The translations under genes and the position numbers were made by a program. The notes beneath the pieces are model-generated. The model made no database searches. It saw only the letters and a list, made by a program, of their open reading frames with translations, and had not been told where the DNA came from. Positions 28,101-39,168 of a stretch of 64,000 nucleotides of DNA are shown here, in pieces (position 1 is the stretch's first letter; each line of letters opens with the position of its first letter). The DNA is from Rhabditoides inermis. Lineage: Eukaryota; Nematoda; Chromadorea; Rhabditida; Rhabditidae. Where the stretch lies: the NCBI GenBank assembly GCA_963966185.1, contig CAWZYM010000054.1:1-64000 (forward strand), written 5' to 3'.

Positions 28101-30587
28101 GAATGGCACATATGTAAGCAAAGCTCATCAATAATACCCAAACGACAAAAATGAATCCGCTATAAAGAAGGCAGTGAAATGACTTGTGATTATCATAACT
28201 CACGCACCGCTCTCTCGCTCCTGCTCGTTGTCCGGCTCCTCTCCTATACGCATTGTATGCATGGCAGTAGCCTCCTCCAGCCTATCCCCACCCGACACAT
28301 CCATACTGTTCCGAACCGTATCCGAAATATCACACTCTGCCACCAACCGAGAAAACGAATCCTGCAAATCAAAGTTCGGCCATATCACACATTTCCCTTT
28401 CAATGCACGCCTAATCAGTCGTTCCAGATCCGGATCCCAGAAACAATCGATAATGCTGAGAAGGCGTACTTGACATACCTCGACTACATGAGTGTCCAAA
28501 TCGACAAATGCATTCGCCTCCAGGTACAGTCGTGCCGTCGCTTCGCAACCCAGCTTCAGTGAATCAATTAGAGAAAGGGGGAGAAAGTAGGAAGGGGGGG
28601 GGGGGGTGTTAAAGGCGTGGTCAGTCTCTTCGGAAACCGTTTTTGAAGTTGTTCGAAGTAGTTAGAGGGCATTCGCAAGTAGTTTGAAGTGGTTGTGGGC
28701 ATTTCGGAGGTAGTTGGGAGTAAAGTTCCCGCCAATTCTACAGTTCAAATAACCCCGCACCATTCGTGCGCAAAGGCGATTTTGCACCGGTCGTGTGCAA
28801 GCTGCGCGATTTGGAATATACGAAAGCAGTCCTTGATCGATGTCCTAGTCATCCAGAACATGATACAAATCTCGTAAATTGTTTGCCACAGCGTATACAA
28901 CATGCTTGCGCACTAATCCACTAATTGTGCTCCTGGAAATTGGAGAGGACTTTAGATGGAAGGCAAGTTGGGAGGCGTTTTGCAAGGCATTTTGGAGGTA
29001 GCTGGGAGGCATTTTGGCAGTAGTTTGCCGAGACTGACCGCTACTTAATAAAAGAGGTGTGTTTCTGTGCTGTCGCTATGCGGTAAGGTCTGTGACGTCT
29101 GAGGTCTGAGATATGAAACTCACTTGTTCGACCCACGTCCACATTTCACTAGTAGACTCCAATGGAAACGCGGTTAGAAGGACATCCATCTCGGATGGAA
29201 GACCAGTGTATCTGGTATACGGTAGATGGGGACGCATCTCATACGGGACTCACTCTGTGTTGCTCGGGCGTTCCTTCTTCTCCACAACAACATTCGGACG
29301 ATGGATAGTTTTCTCGGCCTCTGCCTGCACGACAGAAGGCATGCTGCGACTATCCGCACCGCACGTCGATAACATACCTGAACATGCCTCATACCACACT
29401 GCCACTACGTCACAAGTGCCACTAACCGATCACGTCACTCGTCTGTGCGCCGACGTCGCATACTTGCACGGAAGTGGTGTGTGCCGCGGGACGAGGCACC
29501 ATGGATATGAAGGGGGACTGGGTGGGTGGGTGAGTAGAGGGCTGCTGCATGGGAACGAAGACCGGCGCGGCAGAGTTCCAGTGGGTGGAATGAGGGGCGG
29601 AAGGTGGTGGGGCTGGAAAGCAAATCACATCATCATCCACTCTCCCACACACTCTTCCGAACTCACTCTGGAAGACAGAAGCCGCGCCGTTCGGAGTGTG
29701 TGGCACACCCATCGAGAAAGCGGCCGCGGCTGCCGTGACAGGTTTCGAAGCCACCAAATAGTCGTCGTCATCGTCACACAATATGGGAGGTACGATTCTA
29801 AATTGAGCATGTCATACATGATGTACATCTGCTCAAAACTCGAAGTCTCGCAAGCATAAGGTGACTTACTTAAGCACATTTGGTTTGATGAGTTGTTGAA
29901 GAGAAACACGCTCAAAGGAATCCAGCATTCGTTCGATGGCGTCTTTGGATACGTTATGAGTGTTCCTCCTGCAACAGAAACATTATACGTGAATACCTAG
30001 TTTCCGCGGAAAAATACTGTACCTGGTGCACTCCCCGACCTTCTTTGCCCACGCTGTCTCGGGTTCTACCATATACACCTCATACTGATTAGTAATGGCC
30101 TGCAAGAGTAGTAGGTCTAGTGCGTATCCCAAGGATAGACTCACATGATTGACGTACGGTTTCATATGATGTCCGGCGACGTTGGTGTTGTCGACTATGA
30201 TCGGCTTCACACCCTTGTGCATGTCATCGCGAACTCAACACAACCACATACAAACAAGACAATAGGATATTCCTTACCTATAGCCTGATTCTTCTTATGG
30301 AACTCATCGAGTCGTTCGGGTTGAAACTTGTACTTTCCATTCACCATCATCATATGGTCTGTACCCCGCACCACTCCGCCTTCGTCCAGCTCCGCCAGCT
30401 CGCTAACACAGTAAGACAGAATTGTTGTTTTATCAATGTGATCTCACTTGGCAAGGGTGCTCTTTCCAGAGCCGGGAATACCTCGCATGAGGACGAGCAC
30501 TGGATGGCCCTCGCGTATGCAACGGCGCACATTCGCTAGCGACGTCACTCCCTCATAACACTGTTCATGCACTTTTTGGTGAGACAT
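25015..30587 (-). CDS. N4BP2: N4BP2-like protein: P-loop kinase, CUE and Smr endonuclease domains
   Basis: Nineteen exons in phase, 753 residues: 30448..30587, 30278..30402, 30145..30233, 30023..30099, 29870..29968, 29667..29797, 29464..29612, 29254..29324, 29124..29211, 28208..28553, 27689..27766, 27297..27391, 27149..27249, 26932..27100, 26825..26890, 25640..25747, 25416..25569, 25161..25282, 25015..25068. Domains in order: a PNK-like P-loop kinase with Walker A GIPGSGKS (residues 36-43) and IIVDNTNV; a Pro/Ser linker; a CUE-like helix bundle (EVIEEVFRDC, about 500-550); a DUF1771-type helical segment; and a C-terminal Smr domain with LDLHLLPS and VITGRGKNSQG. Smr proteins of this group (yeast Cue2, worm NONU-1) cut mRNA at collided ribosomes, and CUE domains bind ubiquitin. 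The family's GxGxHS Smr loop reads GRGKNS here. Confidence 0.92.
25750..26815. repeat. 21 bp minisatellite, about 50 copies, in an N4BP2 intron
   Basis: Unit GAGGGTGCAGGGTGGAGAGAG with small variants (catggtg, aggggag, tagaga) that themselves recur in blocks, indicating higher-order duplication. The unit is a multiple of three, so long open frames run through it on both strands, but it sits wholly inside the intron 25748..26824. Confidence 0.9.
28554..29123. other. Largest plain N4BP2 intron
   Basis: 570 bp intron with several imperfect copies of a GTAGTTGGGAGG-like phrase (28630-29030). No exon or RNA gene seen. Confidence 0.4.
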
Positions 30588-31084
30588 TCTGGAATTGATT
30601 ACGTGAAATATGATAAATGTTTCAAGTAAATTGCTCGAAATTAAACCGAAAATTGAAATCAGGTGATTGTGGGTGTGGCTTGGCAACAGAAAACGCAAGA
30701 TAACCACACCGCTCACGTTGCAAGTGTGGCTAGCATGCGTCAGGGCAAGATAGTGGGCGGGGCTTATAATTCAAACTTATTTTCGTTCAGCTTTCGAGCT
30801 TTATAGAAAGGCTTTTGATTATCGATGTGCGGTTGTGTTTTCTTTTGATTATTGACGTCTACGCCACGCATGTGATACAAGTTTATCTTCGTTCATTTTT
30901 TCAATGGTCCATTCTATTACTCATCTCGAAAAAATGATGATTATTCAGGGCATTACTGGTTGTTTTCAAGTTTGGTTCTGTGAATTGGTTACGTCCATAT
31001 TCCGAAAACGCTTCTGATAGTTTATTGTAGGTTTCTTTCTTCAAGGAAACTACTCACTCGGGTCCCACATCGTTTCACACGAAA
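30588..31084. promoter_or_regulatory. Shared divergent promoter region of N4BP2-like and DDX60-like genes
   Basis: 497 bp between the two start codons, on opposite strands. It must contain both promoters and 5' UTRs. No TATA box is obvious. Confidence 0.55.
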
Positions 31085-34000
31085 ATGTCTGGAAATTGGG
31101 ACGACTCCGGTAGGGGATTTCATCATACTGAGTAGTCGGTAGAGTGCTGTGTTCAGACAGCGAGGAGGTGGAGGTGGTGGATGTGAAGCCGGTAATCATG
31201 CCGCGCGCCCGGCAGCCGTCGATCGCGAAGAGCCTGGAGAAGGCCGCCATTCTCGAGAACCCCATTGCCGGATCCATCAAGGCGGTTGACGACGTGAGCG
31301 TTTCTTCAAATAGTGTTACTTGTGGTTTTGTAGAGTGACGACGATGACTCGTTGTCTGTGGGTAGTGCTGCGGATTCAGAGGACTTCGTTGACCACTCGG
31401 GAGAGGTCGTCACCTTAGACTTTGATGCCGGCGTGAATACGAAGAAGGTATAGTGGGTCCCCCATTTTCGAGGTCCGCAATTAAATTCCGTCATTTCTTA
31501 CGTTGTTAGATGCGCGTTTGGTTGTGGTAGAAAAACAGGATTTTGAGAATATTGATCGATATCAGATCGAAAAGAAAGATGATCAACACAACCATACATG
31601 TCTTCCCATAAACATGGGCAGTTTCATGTATTTAAGACCGGTAAGCGCGCAGCAGGGAGTAAGGGTGGGTAGAAATAAGGCGCTGATCCCTCTGATGTAC
31701 TCATCAAATGATAGTTTTGCGCTGCGGACCTTGAAGACGGAGGACCCACTACTATGTATTAGTGTTCGTTTGTATATTTAAATTGTACACTCTTTTGCAG
31801 TTCATCGCTCTATTCAACTGTGACTACCGGAACATCGTGAGCGAGTTCGCAGATGTGGAGATTTTCCTGATTTCGCTGGATTCGCTGCTGCTCGAGTGCC
31901 TCGCCCATAAGTACCACAACTGGACCCTTGCTGGACAGAGCGTTGTCCTAGCTGCGCAGGTACGTATGTTAAAATAGTGAAACTGTGGTGATAGGTGATA
32001 TCACAGATTATTGACTGAAGCATTGTAGCTAGACCGATTCCTGGAGCAATTCGTGAACCTGGGCGGCAAGTTCAAGCTGGTGGTGTTCACTGATCTGGCT
32101 GCGCAGTTTGCCCGTGACACTACTCTGTCATGGGCTCGCGCTGCTGCTCTCGCACACATCCAGGCCGGACAGTTCGCCAAGGACCTCGAATTCTTCAGGT
32201 TGCAAAACATCTCGATGTGGTTTGTGATTGTTATCATTTTAGTGGTCTGTCGGACCCGCGATGGGAGCAGTTCCTCAACGATCTTACTCCTTCGTTCATT
32301 GTGAGTGTTCTATCTTGGTCTATCATGCATGAACATGTCGTCTAGATGATATCGACCGACAACGTGACGTCCGAGGTGTGCGCACAGGAGGATGTCAACT
32401 TCACCCCTCAGCTCGAGACTATCGGTAAGCATTTAGCTGCATACACTAATTATCGAAATCATCTATATACTTCTCGCGTGATATTGTAGTGCTGCACTCT
32501 CTGTCGATGGCCATTCCGGTCGTCTATCTTACGGGTATTGTCGTCAACTTTGCTTCCGTGTCCGCATACTTCATCGATCCGAAGCTGGTGGTGAAGCAGA
32601 ACTGGGACAGCTACGTCGCCGCCTTTTGGGAGGGCAACTGTGAGTCTAAACAATGTTGTGTTCCATTTGATTTTTTTCAATAATGATTATCTTCATTATT
32701 TTAATTTTCAGCTGATGCTCTGAAGGTGGCCAAGAATCCTAACAAGGATGTGTCTTCTGTGAAGACTCCCACCCAGCTCTGGGCAAACATAATTTCCAGC
32801 ATCGACAAGAGGTACGAGTGTGGAATGTAGCATTATTAATGCGGCGCTCTATTGCAGTGGCGCTTCGGAGCATTTCGAGTCGCTGTGCTGTGCTGTTCTG
32901 TTGTCGTCTCTGGTGTGTGGTCGGCGTGGCGTGCAGAGGGTGTATCTGGAGGAGAGGAAGGACGGCAAGCGCGGACTCGACGTCATTAGAGACCGACGAC
33001 TCCTAATCAACGCTGCTGCTGCGTTCCTTGAGAAGATTGACTATAAGGTACCCGGACATTTTTTTCTGTTATCATATTAAACTTTATTGTAATGTATATG
33101 TTATTTTGTAGACTTGCAAGTTTGCGGTGTCGGATATATGGGACGGCCGTATGATCCTCGGACTCTTTGACGCCATCACTGCCAACGACGCTGTGAGTAA
33201 TTCGGTAAACTGTGAGCAATAGAGCAATGGTCACTGTTTGCGGTCGTTATACAGCATAGATGATGCATGTTGTTTAGGTGCTTCCGTACCGCTGCCAGGA
33301 GGAGTTTGCTGCTGCGTTCACTGCCGCCGGTCTCACGAAGCCGATTCCGACTGACACGAACGAGAAGCTGTTTGAGCCGCAGCCTGAGCCGGCCGGTGCG
33401 TGTTGCATAAAATATATACATGGGAGGGGGCGGTGAGCGAGAAGGATGTGTTGGATTGTAGATCCTCTGGCCGATCTGCCCATTCTGTACAATGTTGAGT
33501 CGACTTTGTTGGACAAGTTTGTGCCTGAGCAGAAGAGGGCGGGCAGCGCGCACAAGGTGGACGACCGCGCCAAGCAGGGCGAGTGGAGAAGGAAGATGAT
33601 CAGAGAGAGAGGGGAGGGATTGAATGACTGATTGCAGACTATGCTGACTGGTTCCGCGAGAACCTGTCGTGGAAGTTCAAGACGATCGAGGAGGAATTCG
33701 CGAAGCCTCCCGAGAAAGTGGAGGACGCATGGCAGCTGAAAAGAGCCAACAAGGCCAGACAGTTCATGAGCAGGTAAGCAATAAAAGATTAGTCATCTCG
33801 CCACTTTTCTATCTTCAATCATATCATGACTGTCTCTAGGTGGTATGAGATGTTTGCCAACTCGCTCGAGGGTCGTGGTTCGAACCTGCTCGTCGATTTC
33901 TCACGTACACCTCGTGGATTTGCTGTAGAGGAGAAGGATGATGAAGACAAGAAGAAGAAGGGCGGATGGGCCGGACAGAAGCCTGGCAAAGAGAAGTCTG

Positions 34001-37000
34001 GTAAGAGAGGTTTTAATTGAATGTGTGTATGTGATGAGGACATTTTCAGGAAAGACTGGTGCTAAGGGCAAAGCACCGGTTTTGTCGAAGAAGGATCAGA
34101 TTCTAGCTGCGAATGCGGCTGCCAAGGCTGGAAAGCTGGTGGACGGAGAGAAGGCCAAGATCAAGTTTGCCACCCAACAGGGCAAGAATGTGATTGCAGA
34201 AGAATGAAAAAAAGAAAAGAATGCATAATGAAATGGTTGTTCAGGCGATCACTTATTTGGAGAACCTCATGTCTGGACTGGAGCTGCCGGAGACGAAAGC
34301 GCTGTGTGTGTTCGAAACGACAGTGCGTGTGGGAAAGGATCTGGCTGCCACCTTCAACGGACCCGACAACAAAGAGGCCCGCCGAAATGAGGGAGTCAAG
34401 CTCATAGGACTCATCAAGGCATGCTTCACAAAGCACTGGGAACATCTCGATGAGAAGCAGAAGGACCAGGTGAGATATCCCAAGTTTCATCGACGTATTG
34501 GTTTAATTGTTGGACCATTTAGATTGTCGACTTGTGGGTGTCACTGGGATTTGATGCGCCGACAGGTAGGAAAGCGTCGTCGGATGCACTCGCCAAGAAG
34601 CTCGACCTCTCTCTTAACATGGTTTACTATCAGGTAAGCGAAGAGCCATCTAATATCAGTGTACGATGAGTGTTGTTGTTTAGATGGTGTATGGAGGCCA
34701 GCTGATCGACATCCAATCGGATCCGAAGAAGGACGACCGTGTCACTGGATTCGCCCCTGATGCGTGGCAAAGGCGTATGCTCGACATCGTTGACAAGGGC
34801 AATTCTGCCGTTATCATTGCTCCCACTTCCGCCGGAAAGACATTCGTTTCCTACTACTGCATCGAAAAGGTCCTCCGCGCATCTGATGATGACGTTGTAG
34901 TCTTCGTCTCTCCTTCCAAGGCTCTCACCAATCAGGTAAGAAAATCTAGTTTGAAAAAATATCTTGGTGAATGAATTGCTCAGGTTTGCGGTTCGGTGTA
35001 TGCCCGCTTCCGCAACAAGTCGATGTCTCGCGGCCGCGCCTTGTTTGGAACGCTCACCTCTGATTATGGACTGAACGCGCTCAACTGCCAGGTGCTGGTC
35101 ACTGTGCCCGAGTGTCTGGAGCAGATGCTCCTCTCCACCAACCCCGTTGTGCAGCAGTTCGTCTCCCGCATCAAGTGAGTCATAGATCTGCACTTACGAT
35201 CTCATCCATCATATTCTTCCTTGATAGGCACGTCATCTTTGATGAGGTGCACTCTATCGGTGCGTCTGAGGAGGCTCACATCTGGGAGCATCTACTGCTG
35301 CTCATTCGCTGTCCGTTCCTCGCCCTTTCTGCCACCATTGGCAACGCCTCTAAGCTGCACGAGTGGCTGAATGCGTCTGAACTGAGCAAGTCAGACGGAA
35401 AGAGGAAGGTGGAGCTTATCCAGTACGGCGAGAGGTACTCCGAGCTTGAGCTCGCCATCCAGAACATCGACAAGCCCCAACCAGTCACCGAGATGATTGG
35501 TGAGTAAAGTGCACAGTGATTGATTATCGAGTTGATGAGAAAGTTAAATGTTAAGAGGGCGATGCTGCTGGCGACTCAAAGAAGGCTGTGTATGGAGAGA
35601 AGAAGGACGTGCTATTTCCGTTCATGCCGTATGGAGTGTACATGCCGGAGAAGCTGCGAATGTTCGGTATTCCCGACGACCAGCAGCTGACTGCCAGGCA
35701 GATCCTCGACCTTTACCGTATCATGGCTGATGTCGACGAAGCTACCAAGTGAGTGGACCGGGTGGGGTGCGGGATAAGAAGTGGGAAGAACATGACGGTG
35801 CTTGTGCGTTGCAGGGCCGAGTTTGAGCCGTGCGCCTACTTTGGATTCAAGCAGGGCCAGGCGGTGTGGCTATCTCGCGGCGACCTGCGTCGCATGGAGA
35901 ACGGACTGAAGAAGAGATTCCTCGACTGGCTCTCGAACGACTCGACCAAGATGAACCTGGTGCTAAAGAAGCTCAACTCGCCGGTCAAAGAGCAGCTCTC
36001 TCACAGAGCTGTGCCCTTCAACAAGACTACAGTCGCGGTGGAGAATATTGTGCCGTTGATCGATGAGATGAGGGAGAAGGCGATGCTGCCTGCCATCTGT
36101 TTCAACGATGACAGACACGTGTGCGAAGCTCTTGCCACTCGAGTCGCTGAGGAGCTCGAGGAGAGACAGAAGGAATTCGAAAACTCGGCAGAGTTCAAGT
36201 CCAAGTACGCGATCAAGGACGAAGAGAAGCTAATGAAGCTGGCAAAGAGGAAGAGGGATGCGAAGGAGGGCAAGAAGGGCAAGGGAGACAAGGACGAGAT
36301 GGACGATGTGCGGGGAGAGGACGAGGAGGTGGACCCTCTGGCCGCCCAGAGACACAAGATTAAGGAGGCGCTCGCCAGGTGAGTGAGGGGACGGAATGGG
36401 ACACAAGTGAATGGGATGGATACATGTGTGGTTGCAGGTTCAAGCTGCGCGGTCGCCGTTCGGGAGACGATGACATCTATGATAAGATGACGGAGAGGAT
36501 GAGCAAGGCTGGCAGGGGCAAGGAGAGCACGAAGCTGCTGCTGCGTCTGTTCGAGAGGGGCATCGGTTTCCACCACGCCGGACTGTCGATGGCCGAGAAG
36601 GGTGCGGTCGAGGTGCTGTTCCGATCCGGACATCTCGCCATCATATTCTCCACCTCCACTCTCGCTCTCGGGTCAGTCGAATAGCATGACGCAGGCTGTA
36701 ACGTATTGCTTGCAGAATGAACATGCCGTGTAAGACGGTCATCTTCGGAGTCGACACTGCCATGCTCACTCCTCTCATGTTCCGTCAGATGTCTGGTCGT
36801 GCGGGTCGTCGTGGATTCGACCATTCAGGAACTGTCGTGTTCATGAGCGTGCCCACCAGGTGAGAAAGGGAGAGGAGCTTGACTAATTGACAATGAGTCT
36901 CATTCAGCAAGATACGTCGTCTGTTGACAGCATCGTTGTCCACCCTCAACGGAAACCCTCCGTTCACGACTGGATTCCTTCTGCGTCTGCTGGCTTACGT

Positions 37001-38274
37001 CCATCAGCAGGACGTGGTCAGTTGATAATAATGGTTATGACTCTTATACGTACGTGACGTGTTTAGATAAGCGAGGATCGCTCTGGCCAACCGGTGTCGA
37101 CAGTGGAGCATCGCGCACAGACGGCGCTCACTCTGCTGCAGAACTCGTTCTCTCTTTACACTCGCAAGGAGAAGTCGGTGCTCTCTACTCAGCTGCGGCT
37201 CTACACTGCCTTCTCTGTTCAGTTGCTGCGTCACTTGCAGCTGGTTGATGACAAAGTAAGAAAGAAAAGAGAGATCCAAATTTGACACGCACTGTATATT
37301 TTAGGGGGCAGCCAAAGGTCTGGCCGGTCTGTCGGTGCATCTGCAGGACTCGCACGCCGGCAACCTGCTATTCGTGCACCTGCTCCAGAAGGGCGCATTC
37401 CACCAGTTGTGCAAGACGTACACGGGAGACAAGCTGAAGAAGAAGCTGGTGGTGGTGCTGGCGAACCTGTTCACCCGGCTGCGTCTGCCGCCCACCTGGC
37501 AGCCCGACGACAAGGGTAGCTATCCCGCCGACCAGCCCTGCTCGGTGAGTGGCGCGACGAGGGTTGAAGAGCCTATCGAGTCACTCTCTCGTTCAGATCT
37601 TCCTCGAGGCGCTGCCTAAGGAGATGCGCGAGATGGTGGACGTGTACAACAAGACGGCTCTTGACCTGTATGCACGCTACCTGGCCGCTGCTGGAGGCGG
37701 ACAGCTGATTGTGAGTTGGCATGAGATGGTAGCATCCATTGGTGTCAACTGGTCAACTTTCAACTGTTGCAGTCGCCCCGTTTCGGAGTGTCTGGCTGTT
37801 CGGCCGAGTCGGCGTCTCTGTTCGGAGAACAGCTGGTCGCTCCCATGTTTGAGGGATACGCACATGACGACTTCTTCCTGCCTACCATCAACCTCGACGA
37901 GGCAGACCACAGGGGAAGGAAGGTGAGAAAGGAAAGAATGAGTTGATTGAATAATGAATACATTGTAGGTTCACTTCAACGCGTATGTCGTTGACTTCTG
38001 GCAGTTCGAGTCTCGTAAGATGCTGGAGACTGCGAACCGTCTGCACACGTCGCAGATGTGGTATTTACTCGCAGACTTCAACGTGGGTCGCTATCGACTA
38101 TCGAGTGGCTGAGGGCTATGCTGTATGTTTCAGAGTGTGCTCAACCGCATCTCGGTCGGTCTGACGGCTGTCGCTCGCCCGCAGGATCCTGTTGCCGAGG
38201 CAATGAAGGAGCTCGCCCACGAATACGACCTCAAGTTCCGATCGGCTTTCGGAATGAAGCTCAAGTTCAACTGA
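31085..38274 (+). CDS. DDX60: DDX60-like SKI2-family RNA helicase
   Basis: 32 exons, 1723 residues, close to vertebrate DDX60 (about 1710). Exons: 31085..31109, 31157..31293, 31334..31447, 31801..31959, 32029..32198, 32243..32300, 32346..32424, 32490..32639, 32712..32811, 32858..33047, 33112..33192, 33278..33395, 33462..33578, 33638..33773, 33840..34000, 34050..34138, 34200..34469, 34523..34633, 34684..34935, 34984..35174, 35228..35499, 35556..35748, 35815..36378, 36438..36671, 36716..36859, 36908..37016, 37067..37255, 37305..37544, 37597..37710, 37773..37922, 37969..38082, 38134..38274. Helicase motifs: APTSAGKT (I), FDEVHSIG (II), LSATIGN (III), [11 protein letters not shown] (VI). The intron 33579..33637 appears to use a GC donor. 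The join 34138/34200 is the least certain: without it the frame stops at 34207. DDX60 proteins act in antiviral sensing and RNA handling. Confidence 0.92.
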
Positions 38275-39100
38275 GCAGCCGTGCGACGGAAAGAGAACAA
38301 GAGGGGGAAGGAAAGATAGTGTAGTTGTTTTGTTGTTATGTATGGCTTTGGTATCTAACGTGACCGGTGTATGAGCTGTTGTTGAATCCTCGATCACCGG
38401 TGCGTTGATTCTTTCCATTTCTCTTTTCTTTCCGGTGAAATTGATACCGTTGTTGAATGCACGTTTTCTTCGATTTTTTACGCGTGCGCTCTATTCTTTT
38501 TTTTTTGCTCTTGTCTGTAGAGGAAGAGGTGTTTTTATTATAGTATTTATATGATAAATTTTTTTATAATGTTATCCTGAAGACTATTTGGAACCATTTT
38601 ACCTAGTCTGTCCTATTACGTTATTACGATGTTTTGTCAATGGAACTACTGTTGTTGTGAGATTGATAAAATGGTAGAAATTGAGCATTCATTGGATTGA
38701 GCATTGGTACCAATTATGATGTACGCATATTGGATGTTGAGAACAAAAAAAGGATGTTTGTCCACCTCCCTGCCAGTCTTCTCCGAATGTCGGCGAGTCC
38801 CTGGATCTGTTCTTCTGGACGTATGATGTAGAGGGAAATGATCATATAATTGAAGGAGGAGTGGAGGACTTAATTGAAACTCCGCACGAGCCATTCCCGT
38901 TGCAATGTCTAGACGTTCTTCAGTGGGAGTCTGGGAGTACATTGGACTACGCACAAACTTCATCCGTCCGGTCCGTTGTCATTGGCACATTCTGGTTCCT
39001 GGTATCACCGCATCATTTCCTCTACCACCCACATGCGCGACGGTTCGTTCCTTTCATTGCCTTCTCGTCATGAGAAAACCATCCCCAATTTCTTCACGCA

Positions 39101-39138
<38 letters not shown>

Positions 39139-39168
39139 TGAAACCGTACCTATCTCCGATTATTTCAG
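38275..39168. other. DDX60 3' flank and possible 5' exon of the next gene
   Basis: Contains T-rich 3' UTR-like sequence. An open stretch at 38777-39001 follows an acceptor-like CCCTGCCAG but joins the next exon in no frame without a stop. It may be a damaged exon or chance. A CT microsatellite is at 39106-39136. Confidence 0.35.

Noticed and set aside
28440..28479. An intron inside N4BP2 exon 28208..28553 (GAG|gtatgt...ctcag)
   Set aside because: Removing it breaks the phase of the following codons; the sequence is open and protein-like as a single exon.
31503..31781. A 92-codon ORF in the DDX60 intron
   Set aside because: Flanking exons join in phase without it and its composition is not protein-like.
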